Part shown: positions 25,918 through 34,205 of the stretch, in pieces
How positions within the stretch are numbered: position 1 is the stretch's first letter
Layout: each line of letters begins with the position of its first letter
Source of the DNA: Candidatus Cryptobacteroides sp.
Lineage (GTDB): Bacteria; Bacteroidota; Bacteroidia; Bacteroidales; UBA932
DNA length: 37,327 bases
Assembly (NCBI GenBank): GCA_029257745.1
Contig: JARIAS010000058.1
Span: 1 to 37,327 of the forward strand
Direction: 5' to 3'
Translations under genes and position numbers: made by a program
Notes under the pieces: generated by a model
Told to the model about the DNA's origin: nothing
Seen by the model: the letters and a program-made list of their open reading frames with translations, nothing else
Database searches by the model: none

Positions 25918-25920
25918 TTT
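25889..25920. terminator. Terminator of the short transcript (possibly bidirectional)
   Basis: AAAAAGTCCTT (25889-25899) pairs with AAGGGCTTTTT (25905-25915), with one G.T pair and a 5-nt loop, then TTTTTTCTTT on plus. A T-run also follows on minus, where it could end the AraC transcript. Confidence 0.85.
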
Positions 25921-26006
25921 ATATACATACATTATAACAGCAGAAGCCTAACTCTCTATTATAATATTCTTAATTTGAAATTTATTCACTAAGCCATTAA
26001 AATAGA

Positions 26007-26591
26007 TTATTCCTTTATATACGGTTTTCCATTGCTATCCCTCCATCTTTTAGGGCTACACTGTGAGTATTCTTTAAATTGCCTGTAAAAATGACTACTA
26101 TCGTTAAATCCAAGTTCTGAAGCAATATCAGAGATTTTTCTATAATCTTGACTTAAGAGAAGTTCTTGTGCTTTGCATATGCGTTTTTCTAATCGCCATT
26201 GCCTGAAACTTGTATTAAGGTGATTTTTAAAATAAGAGAATAAAGCATCTATATCAATATTACATTCCTCACTTAAGTTTATAATACTTAGTTCTTTAAA
26301 GTTTGTATCATTTTTTTTGTACCATTCTGATAGCCTTTGCTCTATGTTGTGATAGTCTATATTATTTATGAGATATGTTCTGTAATTATCCTCTATCTGC
26401 TTGGTATCTATGCCTTTTAAGTCTTTAAGGTAGCTTGTATTATTATTGCTACCATATGTTACTTGTGCCTCGTTAATTTGGCTTGCCTCAGAAGGAATGT
26501 TATAAGAACTTTTTGTAGATATAGCTTGACTTGTCTTTTCTGTTTTAATACTATGTATAAGTTGTATAATGTATTCTAATAATACTAGCAT
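26007..26591 (-). CDS. Short AraC-family transcriptional regulator
   Basis: A 194-residue protein. The C-terminal about 100 residues are an AraC-type double helix-turn-helix: LSEECNIDIDALFSYFKNHL, then FRQWRLEKRICKAQELL, and the second recognition unit ISDIASELGFNDSSHFYRQFK ending in CSPKRWR. The N-terminus starts with one hydrophobic stretch (MLVLLEYIIQLIHSI) and then a polar linker of about 70 residues; no cupin sensor is present. Bacteroidetes have AraC proteins with several N-terminal membrane helices, so this may be a cut-down version. The frame is closed by a stop upstream (TAA, about 24 bases before the ATG), so no longer form is encoded. It lies downstream of the deoxyhypusine synthase-like gene, beyond a terminator. 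Target unknown. Confidence 0.75.
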   Translation of the reverse strand: MLVLLEYIIQLIHSIKTEKTSQAISTKSSYNIPSEASQINEAQVTYGSNNNTSYLKDLKGIDTKQIEDNYRTYLINNIDYHNIEQRLSEWYKKNDTNFKELSIINLSEECNIDIDALFSYFKNHLNTSFRQWRLEKRICKAQELLLSQDYRKISDIASELGFNDSSHFYRQFKEYSQCSPKRWRDSNGKPYIKE

Positions 26592-26643
26592 ATTAAAAGC
26601 ATCTCTCTCCTGCCTTTATTATTCTGACTTTTATCATAAAAAT

Positions 26644-26672
26644 AAGAGGCTAATAAGTTATACTAGCCTCTT
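26644..26672 (-). terminator. Terminator of the deoxyhypusine synthase-like gene
   Basis: AAGAGGCTA (26644-26652) pairs perfectly with TAGCCTCTT (26664-26672), with an 11-nt loop. On minus it is followed by ATTTTTAT, just after the gene's stop (26691). Confidence 0.8.
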
Positions 26673-26690
26673 TATAAATTTATTTTAGAA

Positions 26691-27671
26691 TTACCATCCT
26701 AAAACATATGCAAAGATTAGGGGTGCAACAATAGTTGCATCAGACTCTACAATAAACTTAGGAGTTTCAGGGGCTAATTTTCCCCATGTGATTTTTTCGT
26801 TAGGAACAGCACCTGAATATGAGCCATATGAAGTAGTACTATCTGATATTTGGCAGAAGTATGCCCATAGAGGAGTGTTTTTCCAACCTAAGTCTTGTTC
26901 CATCATTGGTACACAGCAAATAGGGAAGTCTCCTGCTGTTCCTCCACCAATTTGGAAGAAACCAACGCCAGCTCCTGCAGAATTTTTCTTATACCAGTCT
27001 ACAAGGAAGATCATAACTTCAATACCAGTAATTACAAGATCTGCCTTAAATTCTCCTTGTATAACATGTGCAGTAAAGATATTACCAGTTGTACTATCTT
27101 CCCATGCAGGACAGATAATAGGAATATTTTTCTCGCAGGCAGCTACAACCCAGCTATCTTTAGGATCTATTTCATAGTATTTCTCTAAAGCACCGCTGCG
27201 TATCATTTGGTAGATAAACTCATAAGGCATATATCTTTTACCTTCGTCTTGTGCTTTTTTCCATACATTAAGAAGTTCTCCTTCTAATCTCCTGAATGCT
27301 TCTTCTTCTGGGATACAGGTATCAGTTACTCTATTGTAGTGATTGTTAAGTAGTTCTTGCTCCTGTTCAGCAGTAAGATTTCTGTATCCTGGTACTCTAT
27401 AATAGTGACTATGAGCAACAAGGTTCATAATATCCTCCTCAAGGTTGTTAGCAGAGCAGCATACAAAAGATATTTTATCCTGTCTGATCATCTCTGCAAG
27501 TGATAAACCTAGCTCTGCTGTACTCATCGCACCTGCCATAGCTAGGAACATTTTTCCACCCTTAGCCAATAAATCATCATAGGCTTTAGCCGCATCTACA
27601 ATACTTGCTGCATTGAAATGACGGAAGTTATGGGTGATAAAATTTGAAATAGGTCCTTTTTCCATTTTCAA
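26691..27671 (-). CDS. Deoxyhypusine synthase family protein
   Basis: A 326-residue homolog of deoxyhypusine synthase (DHS). The NAD-binding Rossmann core is visible as GGKMFLAMAGAMSTAELG, then GGGTAGDFPICCVPMM. The segment corresponding to the active-site lysine reads ITWGKL with Lys298, so the aminobutyl-transfer Lys is kept. Archaeal and eukaryotic DHS modifies eIF5A/aIF5A from spermidine, but bacteria lack that substrate. Bacterial members have been tied to polyamine chemistry (homospermidine-type synthesis), and the true reaction here is unknown. Length is near the family norm (about 320-370). It has a strong divergent promoter shared with ffh and its own terminator, so it is monocistronic. 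Confidence 0.85.
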   Translation of the reverse strand: MKMEKGPISNFITHNFRHFNAASIVDAAKAYDDLLAKGGKMFLAMAGAMSTAELGLSLAEMIRQDKISFVCCSANNLEEDIMNLVAHSHYYRVPGYRNLTAEQEQELLNNHYNRVTDTCIPEEEAFRRLEGELLNVWKKAQDEGKRYMPYEFIYQMIRSGALEKYYEIDPKDSWVVAACEKNIPIICPAWEDSTTGNIFTAHVIQGEFKADLVITGIEVMIFLVDWYKKNSAGAGVGFFQIGGGTAGDFPICCVPMMEQDLGWKNTPLWAYFCQISDSTTSYGSYSGAVPNEKITWGKLAPETPKFIVESDATIVAPLIFAYVLGW

Positions 27672-27710
27672 TTAATTATATAAAATTCAATTTGTTCTCA
27701 AATAGTATAG

Positions 27711-27741
27711 CAAAAGTAGTGCTTTTTTAGTAATTTTGCAA
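27711..27741 (-). promoter_or_regulatory. Promoter of the deoxyhypusine synthase-like gene
   Basis: On minus, TTG (27739-27741), 20 bp, TACTTTTG (27711-27718). The predicted leader is about 35 nt to the ATG at 27671. Its -33 box touches the ffh -7 box. Confidence 0.7.
27731..27738 (+). promoter_or_regulatory. -7 box (TAATTTTG) of ffh
   Basis: TAATTTTG lies 22 bp before the ffh ATG and directly abuts the -33 box of the divergent gene. No TTG is found at the expected upstream distance. Confidence 0.5.
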
Positions 27742-27760
27742 CGAATAAAGATATTGAATT

Positions 27761-29080
27761 ATGTTTGAGAATTTATCAGAAAGATTAGAAAGATCCTTTA
27801 AGATATTAAAAGGACAGGGACAAATTACAGATATAAATGTTGCTGAGACAGTAAAAGATATAAGAAAGGCTCTATTGGATGCCGATGTAAGTTACAAGGT
27901 TGCAAAGGAGTTTTGCGATAAAGTAAAAACAAAGGCCTTGGGACAAGATGTGCTTACAGCTGTCAAGCCGCAAGAGATGATGATAAAGATCATGCACGAC
28001 GAGTTAGCAGACTTTATGGGTAGTCAATCTCAAGACATAAATATTAAAGGTAGTCCAGCAGTGGTATTGGTAGCAGGTCTTAATGGTTCGGGTAAAACTA
28101 CTTTTTCAGGTAAATTAGCCAATTATATTAAGTCTAAAAGGGGAATGAAAGTCCTTTTGGCAGCCTGTGATACATTCCGTCCAGCAGCGATAGATCAGTT
28201 AAAGGTCTTGGGAGGGCAAATAGGTGTAGAAGTTTATACAGAAGAAGGCGAAAAGGATCCTATAAAATTGGCAGAACGTGCTATATCTAAGGCAAAGTCA
28301 GAGTCATATTCAGTAGTAATCGTCGATACAGCGGGTCGTTTAGCTGTTGATCAGCAATTAATGGATGAAATCTCTGCTTTGCATAAGGCTGTCAATCCTA
28401 CTGAGACATTATTTGTTGTAGATGCTATGACAGGTCAAGATGCAGTAGAAACAGCTAAGGCATTTAACGATAGATTGGATTTTGATGGAGTCGTACTTAC
28501 AAAGATGGACGGTGACACCAGAGGTGGTGCTGCTCTTTCTATCAAGGCAGTAGTAGGAAAGCCTATCAAATTTGTTTCTTCTGGTGAAAAGATGGAGGCT
28601 TTAGACGTTTTCCATCCTGATAGAGTTGCTGACAGAATATTAGGAATGGGTGATGTTGTGAGTTTGGTAGAAAAGGCTCAAGAGCAGTTTGATGAAAAAC
28701 AGGCAAGGGAACTAAAGAAGAAGTTAGCTAAGAATGAATTTAGTCTAATGGATTTTTATAACCAGTTGCAGCAAATTAAGAAGATGGGTAATATAAAAGA
28801 TCTAGCATCTATGATACCAGGTGTTGGTAAGGCTATAAAAGATGTTGAGATAGATAATGATGCTTTTAAGGGAATAGAAGCTATCATTTTATCAATGACA
28901 CCCGAGGAGAGAGAGCACCCTGAGATTATAAATGGTAGTCGCAGAAAGAGAATAGCAATGGGATCTGGCAGTAATGTTGCAGATATAAATAAACTATTAA
29001 AGCAGTTCCAAGATATGAGGAGGATGATGAAGTCTGCAGTTACAGGTTCCTTGATGAAGAGGTTTATGGGAAGGCGATAG
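27761..29080 (+). CDS. ffh: Signal recognition particle protein Ffh (SRP54)
   Basis: A 439-residue GTPase that binds signal sequences of nascent inner-membrane proteins and docks with FtsY. The N domain spans residues 1-90. The G domain has the P-loop GLNGSGKTT (106-114), DTAGR, TKMDGDTRGGAAL and the closing FVSSGEKMEALDVF. The M domain (about 300-435) holds the methionine-rich helices and the RNA-binding GSRRKRIAMGSGSNVADIN. The P-loop Asn at the third position, where most have Gln, is a minor variant. The start has no SD. It is followed by trmD after 4 bp. Confidence 0.97.
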   Translation: MFENLSERLERSFKILKGQGQITDINVAETVKDIRKALLDADVSYKVAKEFCDKVKTKALGQDVLTAVKPQEMMIKIMHDELADFMGSQSQDINIKGSPAVVLVAGLNGSGKTTFSGKLANYIKSKRGMKVLLAACDTFRPAAIDQLKVLGGQIGVEVYTEEGEKDPIKLAERAISKAKSESYSVVIVDTAGRLAVDQQLMDEISALHKAVNPTETLFVVDAMTGQDAVETAKAFNDRLDFDGVVLTKMDGDTRGGAALSIKAVVGKPIKFVSSGEKMEALDVFHPDRVADRILGMGDVVSLVEKAQEQFDEKQARELKKKLAKNEFSLMDFYNQLQQIKKMGNIKDLASMIPGVGKAIKDVEIDNDAFKGIEAIILSMTPEEREHPEIINGSRRKRIAMGSGSNVADINKLLKQFQDMRRMMKSAVTGSLMKRFMGRR

Positions 29081-29084
29081 TATT

Positions 29085-29774
29085 ATGAGAATAGATATTT
29101 TAAGTCTATTACCAGAGTTATTGGAGAGCCCTTTATCTCATTCGATAGTGGCAAGGGCAAAGAAAAAGTCTTTGGTAGATATACAGATACATAATATTAG
29201 AGATTTTGGTTTAGGTTCACGAAAAACAGTTGATGATTATAGCTATGGAGGTGATGCAGGCATGGTGATGATGATAGAACCTATCTACAATTGGATAACA
29301 AAGCTTAGGGGGGAGCGTGATTATGATGAGGTTATTTTTATGAGTCCCGATGGGGAAAAACTTAATCAAAATATATGTAATGAGCTTGCTTTAAAATCTA
29401 ATATTATCATATTATGTGGGCATTATAAAGGTGTAGATCATAGAGTTAGGGAATACCTTGTAACAAGGGAAATATCAGTAGGAGACTATGTCCTAAGTGG
29501 AGGAGAGATTCCTGCAGCCTTATTGACAGATGCAATAGTAAGGCTTTTGCCAGGTGTTTTAACAGATGAAACTTCAGCTTTGAATGATAGTTTTCAAAAT
29601 GGTTTATTATCTGCACCTGTATATACAAGACCTGCTAATTTTATGGGTTGGGAAGTTCCACAAGAACTTTTAAGTGGTAATCCTAAAATAGTATCTAAGT
29701 GGCAAGATGAGCAGTCTTATGAAAGAACGTCTAGATTAAGACCGGATTTATTGGAGCTTAAATCGTCAGACTAA
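29085..29774 (+). CDS. trmD: tRNA (guanine37-N1)-methyltransferase TrmD
   Basis: A 229-residue SPOUT methyltransferase that puts m1G at position 37 of tRNAs to stop +1 slippage. It has the conserved GSRKTVDDYSYGGDAGMVMM substrate site, the knot segments ILCGHYKGVDHRV and ISVGDYVLSGGE, and the C-terminal tRNA-binding EQSYERTSRLRPDLL. It lies 4 bp after ffh and the two are surely cotranscribed. The length is typical for the family. Confidence 0.97.
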   Translation: MRIDILSLLPELLESPLSHSIVARAKKKSLVDIQIHNIRDFGLGSRKTVDDYSYGGDAGMVMMIEPIYNWITKLRGERDYDEVIFMSPDGEKLNQNICNELALKSNIIILCGHYKGVDHRVREYLVTREISVGDYVLSGGEIPAALLTDAIVRLLPGVLTDETSALNDSFQNGLLSAPVYTRPANFMGWEVPQELLSGNPKIVSKWQDEQSYERTSRLRPDLLELKSSD

Positions 29775-29813
29775 GGATTTGTAAAAAAGTATAGTCTATA
29801 TAACATTTATTAT

Positions 29814-29821
29814 TATATTTG
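29814..29821 (+). promoter_or_regulatory. -7 box (TATATTTG) for the DUF349-yidC-yggS-trpB run
   Basis: TATATTTG lies 61 bp ahead of the DUF349 gene in the 108-bp gap after trmD. The -33 element is not recognizable. Confidence 0.5.
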
Positions 29822-29882
29822 CACTATTGCTCGTGCATATAGACCTAAGAATTAAGGTAATATAAACATAAATAATTAAATT

Positions 29883-31670
29883 ATGAGTTTAGAAAATCTT
29901 CCTGATGTAAATTTAGACATGGAGAAGGCATCAGATGTAGTTGATGAAAATTTACTTGATCAGCAAGTAGAAAATGAGAGCAGTCAGCAGATTATAAATT
30001 ATGCAGATAAGACTTTAGCAGAGCTTATTAAATGCTTTCAAGACATTTTAGCCGATCCACAGGCTATGAAGAAAAACAAAGAGGTTGAAATAATTAAGGC
30101 TAGCTTTTATAAATCCTTAAATAAGGAGAAGTCTTTATTAGAGAAAAATTCTGATAGTGAAGAAACTAATGCTGAAGTGGAGAATAATCCTTTATTGAGT
30201 TTAGAGGAGGGCTTTAAAGAGCTATATAATAAGTATAAGAAGTCTAGGGCAGAATATAATCTTGCAATAGAAAAAGAACGTCAAGAGAATCTGAAGATAA
30301 AAGAAGCTCTTATTGAAGAACTTAAAAATCTCATAGACAGACAGGAAGGTACAAATCTAAGTTTTCCTGATTTTAGAAATATACAAACAAGATGGAAGGA
30401 AACAGGTCCTGTGCCTGAAGTAAATTTCAGGGATTTGAATAATACTTATCAATTGTATGTTGAGCAATTTTATGATAAAGCACAGATTGATAGGGAAATG
30501 AGAGATCTTGACTTTAAGAAAAATCTTGAAGCTAAGGAAGAATTGTGTAAAGAAGCAGAAGCTCTGTCAGAAAAAGATAATATACAATTGGCTTTTAGCG
30601 AATTACAGAAGCTTCATGAGGCATGGAAAGAACTTGGCCCTGTGGCTAAAGAATATAGAGAATCTATATGGGAGAGGTTTAAAGAAGCCAGTACAATCAT
30701 TAATAAAAAATATCAGACTTACTTTGAGCAGTTGAAAGCTATTCATCTTAACAATCTTGAGTTAAAGAAGGCTATTTGTGAAAAGATAGAGGCTATTGCT
30801 GAAAGAGTTGATATTAGTACTTCAAATGAATGGAATAAGTTAGCAAAGGATATTGAAACCTTACAAGCTGAGTGGAGAAAGATAGGTTTTGCAACAAAGA
30901 GTGAAAATCAGGCAATATATGATAGGTTCAGACAGGCTTGTGATAAATTCTTTGAAAAGAAGAGAGAATTTTATAGTGACTTCAAAAATAATATGAATGC
31001 TAATCTTGAGCTAAAATTAGATATTATAGCTCAAGCAGAAGCTTTAAAGGATAGTACTGAATGGAAATCTACTACCGATGCCCTAATTGCATTGCAGGCA
31101 AAATGGAAGGAGATAGGAGCCGTTCCTCGCAAGAAGTCAGAACAAATATGGCAGAGATTTAGAGCAGCTTGTGACGCATTCTTTGAGAACAGGGATAAGA
31201 ATAATACAGGTGAAAATAACTATTATGCGAACTTAAAAGCAAAGAGAGCATTAATAGAAGAGATTAAGACATATATTAATCAAGATGCTGACAAGGATCT
31301 TGCTATGGCAGAAGACTTTGCAAAAAGATGGTCAGATATAGGTTTTGTACCATTTAAGGAGAAAGATGCAGTTGCAAATGAATACAAGGAGGCATTCTAT
31401 TCAAAATTCCCTGATTTTAGGTCTGCAAGAAAGGCTAAACAACAGCATTCACATAATAGTAAATTATCTAAGTTAAGTGATAAAGAGCGTTTGATACAGT
31501 CTTATAAATCATTGGAGCAGCAGATTGCTACATATGAGAACAATATGGGCTTTTTTGCTAATGCGAGCAGTTCATCGCCATTAGTGAAGCAAATGTTGGA
31601 TAAGATTGCGAAATTAAAATCTGAACTTGAAGATTTAAAGGTAAAAATTAGAGAATATAACGAAAATTAA
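29883..31670 (+). CDS. DUF349 repeat protein (coiled-coil, cytosolic)
   Basis: A 595-residue acidic, helix-rich protein. After a low-complexity N-terminus (about 1-115), five DUF349-type units are visible by their W-K-x-x-G-x-V/A starts: RWKETGPVP, AWKELGPVA, EWRKIGFAT, KWKEIGAVP and RWSDIGFVP. Each is followed by a charged helix such as IWERFKEASTIINKKY. The C-terminus (about 540-595) is a coiled coil. The family is widespread in Bacteroidetes; its function is not established as far as I know. It lies 5 bp before yidC and is probably cotranscribed. In many relatives pyrG sits near yidC; here it does not. Confidence 0.8.
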   Translation: MSLENLPDVNLDMEKASDVVDENLLDQQVENESSQQIINYADKTLAELIKCFQDILADPQAMKKNKEVEIIKASFYKSLNKEKSLLEKNSDSEETNAEVENNPLLSLEEGFKELYNKYKKSRAEYNLAIEKERQENLKIKEALIEELKNLIDRQEGTNLSFPDFRNIQTRWKETGPVPEVNFRDLNNTYQLYVEQFYDKAQIDREMRDLDFKKNLEAKEELCKEAEALSEKDNIQLAFSELQKLHEAWKELGPVAKEYRESIWERFKEASTIINKKYQTYFEQLKAIHLNNLELKKAICEKIEAIAERVDISTSNEWNKLAKDIETLQAEWRKIGFATKSENQAIYDRFRQACDKFFEKKREFYSDFKNNMNANLELKLDIIAQAEALKDSTEWKSTTDALIALQAKWKEIGAVPRKKSEQIWQRFRAACDAFFENRDKNNTGENNYYANLKAKRALIEEIKTYINQDADKDLAMAEDFAKRWSDIGFVPFKEKDAVANEYKEAFYSKFPDFRSARKAKQQHSHNSKLSKLSDKERLIQSYKSLEQQIATYENNMGFFANASSSSPLVKQMLDKIAKLKSELEDLKVKIREYNEN

Positions 31671-31675
31671 TTAAG

Positions 31676-33526
31676 GTGAATAAGAATACGATTATAGGTT
31701 TTGTACTTATAGGACTAATATTGATAGGTTTTTCTTTTTATCAGTCTCATGAGTACAACAAACGATTAGAGATAAAGCGTCAAGCTGATTCCATTGCAAA
31801 TATCCAAAAAGAGGCACAAAGGCAAAGAGATTCAATTGTAAATGCCACAGCTTTAGCTAAACAAATGCAGCAGGCTGATGCATTTGATTTTAAGCATAAT
31901 TTAGCAGTGTATAAAAATGCTAATTTGGATACAGCATCAAAGAAAGAAGCAACAATAGTTCATCTTAAAAATGATAAGGTAGATATTGCTTTTACTACTA
32001 AGGGAGCACAGCTGTATTCAGCACAAGTGCTTGATTATAAAACATATAATAAATCAGATTTATTTTTGTTTGAAGCAGGAAAAAGCAACATGGCTATTAA
32101 GCTTTATGCAGGGGAAAGCATTAGTACAGACAATTTTATTTTTGATATAGCAGAGCAGAGCGATACTAGTCTTGTCATGCGTTTAAATTTTGCAGAGGGA
32201 GCATATATACAGCAAAAATATATATTGGAAAAGTCTTCATACTCTGTTAAAAATATCTTGTCATTTGTAGGTATGAATAAGGTTATGCCTAACAATGTAA
32301 GTTCTTTTGACACAGATTGGACTATGACTATGCCTAGGATGGAAAAAGGTTATCAAAACGAGAAGCGTTATTCCAAGATTGATTATTTATTCACTAGCGA
32401 GGATAGCCCCGAAGAGATAGGAGAAGGTTCAGATGAGAGTGAAAGAATAGAGAATAAACTTTCTTGGTTTGCATTCCAACAGCAGTTCTTTTCTCTTTTT
32501 GTAAGGGCAGAGACAGATTTTAATTCGGGAGAGTTATCTGTATCATATCCTAAAGAAGATCAGGCCGATCTAATGACCTGCGTAGCTAAAATGAGGACAG
32601 ATTTTAGCCTTTCAAATAGAGTTGATTATAAGTATGATTTGTATTTAGGTCCAAATCATTATGAAACTCTAAAGTCATATAATCATAATTATGAGAAAGT
32701 TATACCTTTAGGTGGCTGGATTGTAGGCTGGTTTACTAAGTGGGGTATAATCCCTCTCTTTAATTTCTTACATAAGTATATACTTAATTTTGGTATTATC
32801 ATTTTATTGATGACACTAATTATTAAGATAATAGTATTACCTCTTGCATATAAGTCATATTCTTCAGCAGCTAAGATGCAGATATTAAAACCTGAGATTG
32901 ATAAAATATCTGAAAAATATCCAAAGCAGGAAGATGCCATGAAAAAGCAACAGGCGACAATGGCTTTGTATAAACGTGCAGGAGTGAGCCCATTAGGTGG
33001 CTGCCTTCCAATGCTGCTACAATTCCCTATATTGTGGGCTATGTATAGATTCTTTCCTGCCTCAATAGAGTTACGTCAGCAAAATTTCTTATGGGCAGAT
33101 GATTTGAGTTCTTATGACTCAATATTAGATTTTGGATTTAATCTTCCATTATTAGGTAATCATCTTTCTTTATTTGCCGTATTAGTCGCAGTGTCAATGT
33201 TTTTCTATTCAAAACTAAATTCGACACAGATGTCCGGTAGCGATCCTAATGCAACTACAATGAGGTTTATGAGTATATACCTTATGCCTATTATGATGTT
33301 CTTTATCACTAATAACCTTTCTGCTGGTTTGAGTTATTATTATTTCTTATCAAATATTATAACTATGATAGAGAGCTTAATAATAAGGAAGTACTTTGTC
33401 TCTTCAGATGAAATCTTTGCACGTTTAAAGGCTACCGAGGGAAAGCCAATACCTAAAAGTAAGTGGCAACAAAGATTAGAGATGGCACAAAAAATGCAAC
33501 AGCAGAGAATGAAGGAAAGGAAATAA
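31676..33526 (+). CDS. yidC: Membrane protein insertase YidC
   Basis: A 616-residue inner-membrane insertase/chaperone. It starts at GTG (31676) with NKNTIIGFVLIGLILIGF, the conserved Bacteroidetes first helix, so GTG is the right start. A periplasmic beta-sandwich fills about residues 75-340. The conserved hydrophobic core with the cytosolic hairpin begins near 360: YILNFGIIILLMTLIIKIIV, then the helical hairpin (SSAAKMQILKPEIDKI), RAGVSPLGGCLPMLLQFPI and later helices. The C-terminus is basic and Gln-rich, a likely ribosome contact. It lies 5 bp after the DUF349 gene and 2 bp before yggS. Confidence 0.96.
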   Translation: MNKNTIIGFVLIGLILIGFSFYQSHEYNKRLEIKRQADSIANIQKEAQRQRDSIVNATALAKQMQQADAFDFKHNLAVYKNANLDTASKKEATIVHLKNDKVDIAFTTKGAQLYSAQVLDYKTYNKSDLFLFEAGKSNMAIKLYAGESISTDNFIFDIAEQSDTSLVMRLNFAEGAYIQQKYILEKSSYSVKNILSFVGMNKVMPNNVSSFDTDWTMTMPRMEKGYQNEKRYSKIDYLFTSEDSPEEIGEGSDESERIENKLSWFAFQQQFFSLFVRAETDFNSGELSVSYPKEDQADLMTCVAKMRTDFSLSNRVDYKYDLYLGPNHYETLKSYNHNYEKVIPLGGWIVGWFTKWGIIPLFNFLHKYILNFGIIILLMTLIIKIIVLPLAYKSYSSAAKMQILKPEIDKISEKYPKQEDAMKKQQATMALYKRAGVSPLGGCLPMLLQFPILWAMYRFFPASIELRQQNFLWADDLSSYDSILDFGFNLPLLGNHLSLFAVLVAVSMFFYSKLNSTQMSGSDPNATTMRFMSIYLMPIMMFFITNNLSAGLSYYYFLSNIITMIESLIIRKYFVSSDEIFARLKATEGKPIPKSKWQQRLEMAQKMQQQRMKERK

Positions 33527-33528
33527 CA

Positions 33529-34194
33529 ATGAAAGATAGGATAGATTCCATAATTAAGTTACTGCCGCCAAGAACAAAATTGGTGGCAGTTTCTAAATAT
33601 CACTCAAGTGATAAAATACTGCAAGCATATAATTTAGGACAAAGAATTTTTGCAGAGAGCAGGCCTCAAGAATTAAAGCAAAAGCTTGAAGCTCTGCCTA
33701 AGGATATACAATGGCATTTTATTGGGCATTTACAAAGCAATAAGTTAAAAATGGTATTGCCATATGTAAGCCTTATACATTCTGTTGATAGTGTTAAGTT
33801 ATTGGATAATATTGCCTCATGGGCACATAGCAATGAGAAACAGATAAATATTCTATTACAATTGCATATCGCCCAAGAAGAAAGTAAACAAGGTTTTACC
33901 GAAGAAGAATTATATAGTCTATTGGAGATTATACAATTTCATGATAGATATAAGTATATTAATATACAAGGTCTTATGTCTATGGCAACAAATACAGATG
34001 ACACTAATATCATAGAGCAGGAATTTGCGAGGATAGAAGCTATCTTTGAAGATATTAAGGAAAGATATTCGGATAAGTTGCCAAATTTTAAAGAATTATC
34101 CATAGGAATGTCCAACGATTTTCTTATTGCCATAAGACATGGGGCTACATTAGTTAGGGTAGGAACTATGATTTTTGGAGAAAGAGATTATTAA
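33529..34194 (+). CDS. yggS: YggS/PLPBP family pyridoxal-phosphate homeostasis protein
   Basis: A 221-residue single-domain TIM-barrel protein that binds PLP and buffers vitamin B6 and amino-acid pools. Lys23 in VAVSKYHSSDKI is the PLP-binding residue. Other marks are WHFIGHLQSNK, LLQLHIAQEESKQGF, IQGLMSMATN and the final LSIGMSNDFLIAIRHGATLVRVG. The open frame extends back to 33463 inside yidC in another frame, but the ATG at 33529, 2 bp after the yidC stop, gives the family's usual length and start. The last four genes here form one compact run ending in trpB. Confidence 0.93.
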   Translation: MKDRIDSIIKLLPPRTKLVAVSKYHSSDKILQAYNLGQRIFAESRPQELKQKLEALPKDIQWHFIGHLQSNKLKMVLPYVSLIHSVDSVKLLDNIASWAHSNEKQINILLQLHIAQEESKQGFTEEELYSLLEIIQFHDRYKYINIQGLMSMATNTDDTNIIEQEFARIEAIFEDIKERYSDKLPNFKELSIGMSNDFLIAIRHGATLVRVGTMIFGERDY

Positions 34195-34205
34195 AATATA
34201 AAACT

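Noticed and set aside
26788..27188. Plus-strand open frames across the DHS-like gene
   Set aside because: Antisense shadows of a strongly recognizable gene; composition reflects the opposite strand.
33463..33528. Upstream extension of YggS inside yidC
   Set aside because: Overlaps yidC in another frame; the ATG at 33529 is the family start.
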